This document shows, piece after piece, positions 1-6,057 of a DNA stretch of 10,996 nt (positions within the stretch are counted from its first letter, which is position 1; each line of letters starts with the position of its first letter). Source of the stretch: Mageeibacillus sp. UBA4314 (GTDB taxonomy: Bacteria > Bacillota > Clostridia > Saccharofermentanales > Saccharofermentanaceae); contig DGUI01000035.1 in NCBI GenBank assembly GCA_002394605.1, forward strand, positions 1 to 10,996. The letters run 5' to 3'. A program made the translations under genes and the position numbers. The notes beneath the pieces were generated by a model that ran no database searches, had not been told where the DNA came from, and saw only the letters and a program-made list of their open reading frames with translations.

Positions 1-133
1 CAATGTAATGCACACTACCTTGAGCAATACTCTGCGAGTATATTCTGCTAATGACTCCTGCGCAGTTGATCACCAATAATGTGCCAACAGGGACAGGGAC
101 GATATCATTCACCACTCCCAATCCCAATACCAA

Positions 134-160
134 CCCAATTCCCATCCCCTCCAAGCCCCC
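134..160 (-). other. Putative G-quadruplex motif (minus strand)
   Basis: The + strand has runs of C at 134-136, 141-143, 146-149 and 156-160, with two more CCC runs at 117-119 and 123-125. On the minus strand these are G-tracts of three to five bases separated by loops of 4, 2 and 6 bases, which fits the usual G3+N1-7 rule. The block lies about 65 bp before the first gene, on the strand that serves as template for that gene. That the motif is present is seen directly; that it folds or regulates anything is inference. Confidence 0.4.
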
Positions 161-180
161 TTTAATTCATCACTCTTTTT

Positions 181-189
181 TGATATACT
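181..189 (+). promoter_or_regulatory. Possible extended -10 promoter for the zinc-ribbon/MacAB-like operon
   Basis: TGATATACT reads as TGn followed by the -10 box TATACT (184-189). The -35 position 17 bp upstream (161-166, TTTAAT) is poor, so the extended TG would have to compensate. Transcription would begin near 196 and leave a short leader before the ATG at 225. The AGGAGGTG ribosome binding site is at 213-220. This is a motif match only. Confidence 0.4.
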
Positions 190-224
190 TTTTCGAGGGA
201 TAGATCATATGCAGGAGGTGGGTA

Positions 225-1616
225 ATGGCTGACTTTGATAATTCTGCTGTAACTTATAAGTGCCCCGGATGTGCGGGCAACCTTTTCTATAATGCCGATC
301 TGAACAAGCTGTCGTGTAAATTCTGCGGAAGCGATTATAATCCTGATGTGCTTGAGATCCTGGAAGCCTTCAAGAAGATGGAACATGAGGCAGATGCGGC
401 AGAGGATGACGGCAAGCATGAGATCGTATGCGGTTCGTGCGGCGCGACGGTCATAACCGATGAGAATACTGCATCGGCGATCTGTTGTTTCTGCGGATCT
501 CCTGCTCTGTCGCCGAGAAGACTTACCAAAGAGTTCAGACCGGATTACCTGATACCGTTCAAGGTGACCAGGGAAGAGGCAAAGAAGCTGTTCATCGATT
601 GGGCAGCCAATAATAAGTACATTCCTGACGATTTTACCAGCGAAGAGAATATCAATAAGCTGACGGGACTGTATGTGCCGTTCTGGCTGGTAGACTGTAA
701 GTGTTATGCTGATTTCTACGGAACAGGTTATATCAACCAGGGAGACAGCAGGGCTGTTTTCGCGCTGGACAGGGAAGTGGAGTTCTATGTGCAGAGGGTT
801 CCTTTCGACGGGTCTAAGGAGATCAGCAACAGGCTGATGGCTGCGGTGGAGCCGTTCGATTATTCGGAGATGGTCGAGTACAAGGACAGCTATCTGCCCG
901 GTTTCTATGCAGAGAGATACAATCAGACACCTCTCGAGCTTAGTGAAGGCGTGTCCAACAGGATGAAGAATTATGCCGAGGAGACGGTCAAGATATTGAG
1001 TTGCGGCCAGTATGATGAGGTCAGGTTCAATACGGGATTCTCCAATGCTTCAGAGTTTAAGCACAGCTATGCGCTGCTCCCCGTGTGGTTCATGAACTAT
1101 CAGTATGAGGGCATCAATTACGGATTTGCCATCAACGGTCAGACGGGTGAGGCGTGCGGAGACCTTCCGTACAGCAAGGCCAAGAGAAGGAAGAGCCTGA
1201 TCAAGACGACACTCCTTAATCTCGTGCTTCCAACGATACCGGCACTTTTATTGTTCCTCAGTTACTTCATCTCGCTGATAATGCTCTCGACAGCAAGAAA
1301 TTCCAACGGATATGCGAAGGCTTTCTTCAAATCGGGTTCCGGTGATGTTTACATGGAACTCGCGCCGTATCTGTCATTTGCGGGAGTATTATTGTTCGTG
1401 TTCATATTTGCGAGATTCAGGAAAAGATGGATAAAGGTCAGTAACGAATCGCAGAATCCTATCGATCCGCCGCCTCATGTTGAGGAGTACTATGATGCGT
1501 TGAAGAAGCCGGTCATTAATAAGGTGGATAAGTTTGTTTCGATGCAGAAGAGGAATCAGGAAGGAACAGGTTCCATGCTTATAAACGGCGCTTACAAGCG
1601 TGGAATGAGATCTTGA
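225..1616 (+). CDS. TFIIB-type zinc-ribbon membrane protein
   Basis: This 463-aa protein begins with two zinc ribbons. The first uses C13-x2-C16 and C31-x2-C34; the second uses C69-x2-C72 and C87-x2-C90. A long soluble region follows, containing blocks typical of Firmicutes proteins annotated as TFIIB-type zinc-ribbon proteins (LTGLYVPFWLVD near 147-158; LLPVWF near 284-289; INGQTG near 303-308). Two likely membrane segments lie at about 327-353 and 382-398, with a charged tail after them. The ATG follows a strong AGGAGGTG site by four bases. The family's biochemical function is not known to me. The name reflects the zinc fold only and does not imply a transcription-initiation role. It is the first gene of a run that continues with a MacA-like adaptor after 17 bp, so co-transcription with the transporter is likely. 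A role in assembly or quality control of that transporter is speculation. Confidence 0.85.
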   Translation: MADFDNSAVTYKCPGCAGNLFYNADLNKLSCKFCGSDYNPDVLEILEAFKKMEHEADAAEDDGKHEIVCGSCGATVITDENTASAICCFCGSPALSPRRLTKEFRPDYLIPFKVTREEAKKLFIDWAANNKYIPDDFTSEENINKLTGLYVPFWLVDCKCYADFYGTGYINQGDSRAVFALDREVEFYVQRVPFDGSKEISNRLMAAVEPFDYSEMVEYKDSYLPGFYAERYNQTPLELSEGVSNRMKNYAEETVKILSCGQYDEVRFNTGFSNASEFKHSYALLPVWFMNYQYEGINYGFAINGQTGEACGDLPYSKAKRRKSLIKTTLLNLVLPTIPALLLFLSYFISLIMLSTARNSNGYAKAFFKSGSGDVYMELAPYLSFAGVLLFVFIFARFRKRWIKVSNESQNPIDPPPHVEEYYDALKKPVINKVDKFVSMQKRNQEGTGSMLINGAYKRGMRS

Positions 1617-1633
1617 TAACAGGTGGTAAAGAT

Positions 1634-3394
1634 ATGAATAATAAACAGGGTAAAGCCGGTAAGGTTCTTATCATCGTGGGAATAATCCTGATAGTTTTGG
1701 CGGCCGGAGTCATTATGCTCGCCAGGTGTGCCAGGAACATGGCAAAGCAGCTGTCACGTCCGTCGACGGCTACGGTCACGAGACAGACGATCTCCAGGAC
1801 CATCGACGGTTCAGGTGTCCTGATGGTAAACGATACGGAAGATATAGAGGTTCCCTCAGAGATCAAGATCGTTGAGACACTGGTCAAAGACGGTGATGAG
1901 GTCAGGAAGGGAGATATCATAGCAACTGTCGACAAGGACTCGGTAACAAGTGCCATCGTAAGTCTCCAGTCTGAGCTCAAGAGCGTTAAGGAATCCCTGA
2001 AGAACAAAAAGAAGGATAAGCTCACTGAATACCAGATCGAGGAACTTGAGGCACGCAAGACAGCGCTTAAGGACCGCATTGCCATGATGAAGGAATACCA
2101 TGATGATCCCGTTATCAAGGCTCCGATGGACGGTATGGTATATAACAAGGATACATCATCTTCTGATCAGGGAAGTGACATGTCATCCATACAGGATCAG
2201 ATCTCACAGTATCTGTCTGCTGATGATACTGTGGCAGCAGAGTCTACAAGGATGCAGATCGTAAAGGCGGCAGACGGTGATCAGGAGATCACGGACTTTA
2301 CATCTCTGACGGTCGAAGCTCCGGTTAAGGGCAACGTGCCGCAGACAACAGTGACAGAGACAGAACAGTATACGGGACAGATCATCTGGACGGACGGTTC
2401 CGGTTCCGGACAGCCGATAAGCGAATTTGCACCCGACACAAAGTACAGTGCGATGATCATGCTCGTTCCTAAGAACGGATATGTGTTCAGCATGGACCAT
2501 GTACCGTCTCTTACAGGGATCACGGGCGAGGCAACCGTCACGATCACAGAAGGCGTTATGGTCATCCTTGCGGATTATCCCAAGACTGAAGCTGATCCTG
2601 CAGATCCTACCAAGCCGGCAGATCCTACAAAACCTGCCAAGCCCACCAAGCCTGCAACACCGACGCAGCCTGCTCTACCGTCCATGCCGGCGCTGCCGTC
2701 GGGACTTGATTACGAGAAACTCCTGAAGTCTCTTCAGGGATTGTCAGGCACGGGCGCATCAGGGATAGACCCTAGCAAGTTCAACTTCGGACTGAACGGA
2801 GGGCTTCCTTCAGGTGTTGACTATGGAGATATAGCTTCCGCTTATGGAGCAGGAGGCGCCGGCAAGAACCAGATGAACAACACAAAACTCCTGACACTTG
2901 CCAAGATGGATACGGTAGTAGTCAAGATCTACATTGATGAGCTCGACATCCTCTCCGTATCGGAGGGACAGAAAGCGACAGTCAAGCTGGATGCCATCGA
3001 GGGCAAGGAGTTTGAAGGAACGATCAAGAGCATAGGAAAGACAGCTTCCTCCAATGCCGGAACTGCCAAGTTCATAGCTGAGATCGAGATACCCATGGAT
3101 CCCCAGATGAGGATGGGCATGACTGCATCTGTCTCCATCGTGATCCTGACGGCAGAGAACATACTCACGCTCCCGATCAATGCCATGCAGCAGACAGGTG
3201 ACCAGATGTTTGTATACAGGGGTTACGATGAGGATACGATGGCACTTAAGGATGAGCAGGTCGTTACTACCGGCATCGCGAACAAGGATCTGGTGGAGAT
3301 CAAGGAAGGCCTTAATGAGGGTGATGAGGTCTACTATATAGATGCATCCAATAATCCCCTCGCCCAGTACATGATGCAGGCACAGGAAGGTTGA
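1634..3394 (+). CDS. MacA/HlyD-type adaptor with Ig-like insert
   Basis: This 586-aa protein is the membrane-anchored adaptor of an ABC transporter. A single N-terminal membrane helix (about 10-32) is followed by the first half of a lipoyl-like hairpin (77-100, VKDGDEVRKGD), a short charged coiled coil (109-155), and the returning half (IKAPMDGMVY, 160-169). The C-terminal part from about 420 carries the usual beta-barrel and membrane-proximal domains (VVVKIYIDELDILSV, GQKATVKLD, then LPINAM). Between them lies an extra segment of about 250 residues. It includes an Ig-like repeat of the bacterial surface-protein type (about 220-312, with QYTG, FAPDTKYSA and KNGYVF) and a linker rich in PTKP-like repeats (316-356). 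The ATG at 1634 is preferred because AGGTGG (1621-1626) sits seven bases upstream. An in-frame TTG at 1613 overlaps the previous stop and has no comparable site. The GTG of the ATPase gene begins six bases after this stop. Confidence 0.88.
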   Translation: MNNKQGKAGKVLIIVGIILIVLAAGVIMLARCARNMAKQLSRPSTATVTRQTISRTIDGSGVLMVNDTEDIEVPSEIKIVETLVKDGDEVRKGDIIATVDKDSVTSAIVSLQSELKSVKESLKNKKKDKLTEYQIEELEARKTALKDRIAMMKEYHDDPVIKAPMDGMVYNKDTSSSDQGSDMSSIQDQISQYLSADDTVAAESTRMQIVKAADGDQEITDFTSLTVEAPVKGNVPQTTVTETEQYTGQIIWTDGSGSGQPISEFAPDTKYSAMIMLVPKNGYVFSMDHVPSLTGITGEATVTITEGVMVILADYPKTEADPADPTKPADPTKPAKPTKPATPTQPALPSMPALPSGLDYEKLLKSLQGLSGTGASGIDPSKFNFGLNGGLPSGVDYGDIASAYGAGGAGKNQMNNTKLLTLAKMDTVVVKIYIDELDILSVSEGQKATVKLDAIEGKEFEGTIKSIGKTASSNAGTAKFIAEIEIPMDPQMRMGMTASVSIVILTAENILTLPINAMQQTGDQMFVYRGYDEDTMALKDEQVVTTGIANKDLVEIKEGLNEGDEVYYIDASNNPLAQYMMQAQEG

Positions 3395-3399
3395 CATAA

Positions 3400-4101
3400 G
3401 TGATCGTCTTCAGGAACGTATCGAAAATATATCACATGGGCGACGAAGTCGTTAAAGCCCTCGACAACGCAAACATCCACATCAGATCAGGAGAGTTTGT
3501 AAGTATAATCGGGCCTTCGGGTTCCGGTAAATCCACGCTCATGAACATAATCGGGTGTCTTGATACGGCTGATTCCGGCGAGTATCTGCTGGAGGGCATG
3601 CCTATCCGCAGATATTCTGAGAAAGCCCTTGCAGGCATAAGGAACAAGAAGATCGGATTCGTCTTCCAGAGCTTCAATCTCATACCGTCCATGACGGCAG
3701 AAGAGAACGTGGAGCTCCCGCTGATCTATCAGGGCATATCGATGAGTAGGCGCAAACAGATGGTCAAGGAAGCTCTGGAACTGGTGGATCTCTATCCGAG
3801 GCGCAAGCACACGCCCAACCAGATGTCGGGAGGTCAGCAGCAGAGAGTCGCGATCGCCAGGGCGGTCGCCTCAAGACCATCCATCTTCCTGGCAGATGAG
3901 CCGACGGGCAACCTGGACTCTGCGACGGGCAAACAGATCATGGAGATCTTCAAAGCTCTGCACGGACAGGGCAATACCATTGTCCTCATCACCCACGATG
4001 AGCATGTGGCACAGCAGGCAGACAGGAGCATACAGATCCTCGACGGCAAGGTCTACGACGGCGTTGTAGAGGAAGAGAAGAACAGGGAGGAGACTTCATG
4101 A
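3400..4101 (+). CDS. ABC transporter ATPase, MacB/LolD type
   Basis: This 233-aa cytoplasmic ATPase powers the adjacent FtsX-type permease. All nucleotide-binding motifs are intact: Walker A GPSGSGKS at 38-45, Q-loop at Q90, signature MSGGQ at 142-146, Walker B ending in ADE with catalytic E167, and the switch histidine H199 in ITHDEH. The length and the QQQRVAIARA and DEPTGNLD blocks are typical of the MacB/LolD/FtsE group rather than importers. The start is a GTG at 3400, supported by AGGAAGG at 3384-3390 inside the end of the previous gene. The stop overlaps the permease start in an ATGA arrangement, a common sign of translational coupling. The substrate cannot be read from the sequence. 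Family members export macrolides, peptides or lipids, or act in envelope remodelling. Confidence 0.95.
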   Translation: MIVFRNVSKIYHMGDEVVKALDNANIHIRSGEFVSIIGPSGSGKSTLMNIIGCLDTADSGEYLLEGMPIRRYSEKALAGIRNKKIGFVFQSFNLIPSMTAEENVELPLIYQGISMSRRKQMVKEALELVDLYPRRKHTPNQMSGGQQQRVAIARAVASRPSIFLADEPTGNLDSATGKQIMEIFKALHGQGNTIVLITHDEHVAQQADRSIQILDGKVYDGVVEEEKNREETS

Positions 4102-5294
4102 TATGGCAGTCGGTTAAGATGGCTTTGAAGTCCCTCAGGACTAATAAGCTCCGTTCCATCCTCACGATGCTGGGTATCATCATCGGCGTTTTCGCGCTGG
4201 TCGTATTGGTATCGCTGGTGTCAGGTGCTACGAACCAGATCACTACTTCCATAAGCGACATGGGCACTGATCTTGTATCGGTCATGCTTTTTGACTACGA
4301 TCACACATATAAGAGGATGACGGTCGAAGAAGTGGATTCCCTTACTGAGACACTGGATCATGTGGTCGCTGCGGCGCCTTCGGCCATGGGTAATTTTGAA
4401 GTTTCCACCAAGCTCAAGAGCAGTAATGTCCAGGTCTATGGCACAACGCCGCTATACTCGCAGATCAGGGGGCTCAAGACTGCATATGGCAGGTTCATCA
4501 TGAAGCCCGACTGCGACAACAATTCGAACGTTGCTGTGTTGGACAATGCCACGGCGAAACAGTTTTTCGGAAGGGAAGACTGTGTGGGAGAGACTCTTAA
4601 GATCAACAATATCCCGTTCAAGGTCATCGGTGTCATAGGGGATTCATCGCAGTCGATGGGTATGATGAGCATGATCCTTAACGGAGGAATGTACACGATC
4701 TATGTTCCTTTTTATTCCCTGGTCAGAGTCTCCAACTCCATGTCCCTTGCGGTCGATTCATTCTATCTTGCATCCAGGCAGGGAGAGACGGACATCGCCA
4801 GAGATGAGATCAAGGAGTATCTTACGGACAGGTACGGCGGGAATGATGAACTGTTCTTCGTATTCAGCCAGTCCGAGATAAGCGAAGCGTTAGACCGCGT
4901 TACGGGGACACTGTCGCTTCTCTTAGGCGGAATTGCCGGCATCTCGCTCCTTGTCGGAGGTATCGGCATCATGAACATCATGCTCGTATCCGTCACCGAA
5001 AGAACACGTGAGATCGGTATCCGCAAAGCCATCGGTGCCCGTCCTTCGGTCATCAAGCTGCAGTTCCTCATAGAGGCGATCACCCTGAGCATTGTCGGGT
5101 GCCTCATCGGCATCATACTGTCCTGGATCATGATGCAGATCATCAATATCATCGGCGACGTCAGTTACAGCCTGTCCGTACCGGTCATGATAGTCTCGGT
5201 CATCTTCTCCAGCGGCGTCGGCATCCTCTTCGGATTGTACCCGGCGCACAAGGCGGCCAAGATGAAGCCGATCGATGCACTGAGGTATAATTGA
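4098..5294 (+). CDS. ABC transporter permease, MacB/FtsX family
   Basis: This 398-aa membrane protein has the family's standard layout. One membrane helix lies near the N-terminus (about 20-43) after the LRTNKLRS block. A large extracytoplasmic MacB-type domain follows (about 45-270), then three C-terminal helices (about 272-297, 324-352 and 361-383). The cytoplasmic loop ERTREIGIRKAIGAR (301-315), which contacts the ATPase, is intact, as is the terminal PIDALRYN. The ATG overlaps the stop of the ATPase gene by four bases, and GGGAGG at 4085-4090 lies seven bases upstream. With the two genes before it, it forms a complete adaptor-ATPase-permease set, likely a mechanotransmission-type exporter acting at the cell surface. 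It is the last gene of the operon. No classical terminator follows directly; the next structure is a small hairpin and then the large inverted-repeat element. Confidence 0.93.
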   Translation: MIWQSVKMALKSLRTNKLRSILTMLGIIIGVFALVVLVSLVSGATNQITTSISDMGTDLVSVMLFDYDHTYKRMTVEEVDSLTETLDHVVAAAPSAMGNFEVSTKLKSSNVQVYGTTPLYSQIRGLKTAYGRFIMKPDCDNNSNVAVLDNATAKQFFGREDCVGETLKINNIPFKVIGVIGDSSQSMGMMSMILNGGMYTIYVPFYSLVRVSNSMSLAVDSFYLASRQGETDIARDEIKEYLTDRYGGNDELFFVFSQSEISEALDRVTGTLSLLLGGIAGISLLVGGIGIMNIMLVSVTERTREIGIRKAIGARPSVIKLQFLIEAITLSIVGCLIGIILSWIMMQIINIIGDVSYSLSVPVMIVSVIFSSGVGILFGLYPAHKAAKMKPIDALRYN

Positions 5295-5338
5295 GACTCT
5301 TTTTGTTTCTTCTCGTTTTGTGTGGGAATGACTCCACA
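5295..5338 (+). other. Short T-rich gap with a small hairpin after the transporter operon
   Basis: T-rich sequence (5300-5319) is followed by GTGTGG at 5320-5325 and CCACAC at 5334-5339, a six-pair stem with an eight-base loop. No T-run follows the stem, so it does not look like a normal rho-independent terminator. The operon's 3' end may instead be set by the large inverted-repeat structure that begins here. The ORF that can be read across 5291-5479 has no ribosome binding site and runs into the repeat arm, so I do not call it a gene. Confidence 0.4.
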
Positions 5339-5841
5339 CGTAAACCCAAATCGAAAAATAGGACTGATCGGGTTTACTTTTGGATCTTCACGTTTTCCTT
5401 GGGATGTACCTTAAGAAGCACCTGTATATTCAAGACAGGTACAAGGAAGCTGACAGCGACTAACGGCCAAAGCACTTGAAGATGTGCCTATCGAAATGTG
5501 AAGAGCAAGAGGCTGTCATGTCCATGAATAGAGGACTCATCACACTATTCGTTGCCTGACTCTCATGCCGCAGACTAACTGTGCAACTTGAGCTCGTTAG
5601 TTTGAGTGTTTGTCTGCGTGTGCAGACTAACTGTGCAACTTGAGCACGTTAGTTTGAGCTTTTGTCTGCGTGCGCAGACTAACTGTGCAACTTGAGCGCA
5701 TTAGTTTGAGCTTTTGTCTGCGTGCGCAGACTAACTCCGCAATCTGCGACTCTATCTCAATCCCAAGGAAAACGTGAAGAGCCTTACTTTTTTGATTAAA
5801 AGTAAACCCGTTTTCCTATTATTGCTGCAGTCGGGTTTACG
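5339..5841. repeat. 503-bp inverted-repeat element (MITE-like or structured RNA)
   Basis: The two ends form a long imperfect inverted repeat. A 20-base block at 5386-5405 (CTTCACG...TTGGGAT) has its exact reverse complement at 5760-5779. GGGTTTACTTTT at 5370-5381 matches the complement of 5798-5809. GTAAACCC at 5340-5347 pairs with GGGTTTAC at 5833-5840. The right arm has about 14 extra bases that form their own hairpin (TTACTTTT/AAAAGTAA, 5784-5805). Each arm also contains GTAAACCC and GGGTTTAC facing each other at about 38-39 bp. The interior has further hairpins (5420-5440; 5472-5487; TGACAGC 5451-5457 with GCTGTCA 5512-5518) and a tandem stem-loop array. No ORF inside has a credible start, and I see no clear target-site duplication. 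It could be a non-autonomous mobile element, a large structured RNA or a complex terminator. Confidence 0.75.
5569..5748. repeat. 52-bp-period tandem stem-loop array
   Basis: The start of the unit (CAGACTAACT) recurs at 5571, 5623, 5675 and 5727, an exact 52-bp spacing. The first three units are full length and the fourth is cut short. Each full unit opens with GCAGAC and closes with GTCTGC, with CTAAC and GTTAG inside, so each can fold into a stem-loop (for example 5569-5618 and 5673-5722). The truncated unit still keeps a stem, CGCAGA/TCTGCG at 5725-5748. The joints between units 2-3 and 3-4 are also perfect 16-base palindromes (GTCTGCGTGCGCAGAC, 5664-5679 and 5716-5731), so alternative folds are possible. 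Differences between units cluster in the loop after TTGAGC and just after TTTGAG. Confidence 0.88.
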
Positions 5842-5980
5842 CGGGGGTGAAAAGTGAATGATCACCTTATTCAGACATAACTCGTGTAAAACATGAAGTT
5901 CTCTTTTTGCCCGATTTGTTGCACGGGTGTTACAGGCGGTTACAAAATAAAGGCAAACAAGGTTATATTTGTTTTTTTGC
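5842..5980 (+). other. Non-coding stretch between the repeat element and the LRR promoter
   Basis: No ORF with a ribosome binding site is visible here. Two small hairpins can be drawn: GGTGA/TCACC (5846-5850 with 5862-5866) and CCCG/CGGG (5910-5913 with 5924-5927). Neither is followed by a convincing T-run. The right half becomes very AT-rich toward the promoter at 5981. Confidence 0.35.
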
Positions 5981-6009
5981 TTGAAATTTTAGGTTAACCT
6001 CTCTAAAAT
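5981..6009 (+). promoter_or_regulatory. Sigma-A-type promoter of the first LRR cassette
   Basis: TTGAAA at 5981-5986 and TAAAAT at 6004-6009 are separated by exactly 17 bp, near the consensus for the vegetative sigma factor. Upstream sequence is T/A-rich, as is common for strong promoters. Transcription would begin near 6016 and leave a leader of about 40 nt before the AGGAGG at 6047-6052 and the ATG at 6058. This is a motif-based call. Confidence 0.65.
5991..6000. promoter_or_regulatory. Perfect palindrome inside the promoter spacer (possible operator)
   Basis: AGGTTAACCT is a 10-base perfect palindrome sitting wholly between the -35 and -10 boxes of the LRR promoter, where a bound dimeric repressor would block RNA polymerase. 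No regulator gene is adjacent in the window, and I do not see the same palindrome in front of the second cassette. Confidence 0.4.
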
Positions 6010-6057
6010 GCGCTTAAGGTATGTTCGGAAAGTGGACATTTTTATTAGGAGGTTGTT

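Noticed and set aside
1..145. Minus-strand frame open from an ATG at 145 to the left edge (48 codons, hydrophobic start)
   Set aside because: The G-rich upstream sequence abuts the ATG with no usable spacing, the product is not recognisable, and a frame this short can stay open by chance. Sequence to the left would decide it.
1613..1633. TTG at 1613 as the adaptor start
   Set aside because: It overlaps the previous stop and lacks a suitable ribosome binding site, whereas the ATG at 1634 has AGGTGG seven bases upstream.
5320..5339. Hairpin after the permease as a rho-independent terminator
   Set aside because: The stem is short and is not followed by a T-run.
5291..5479. 62-codon + strand ORF overlapping the permease end
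   Set aside because: It has no ribosome binding site in the spacer, and it runs through the left arm of the inverted-repeat element with no protein-like features.
5569..5748. Tandem repeats considered as a CRISPR array
   Set aside because: The 52-bp units follow each other with no unique spacers, variation is limited to a few loop bases, and no cas gene is present.
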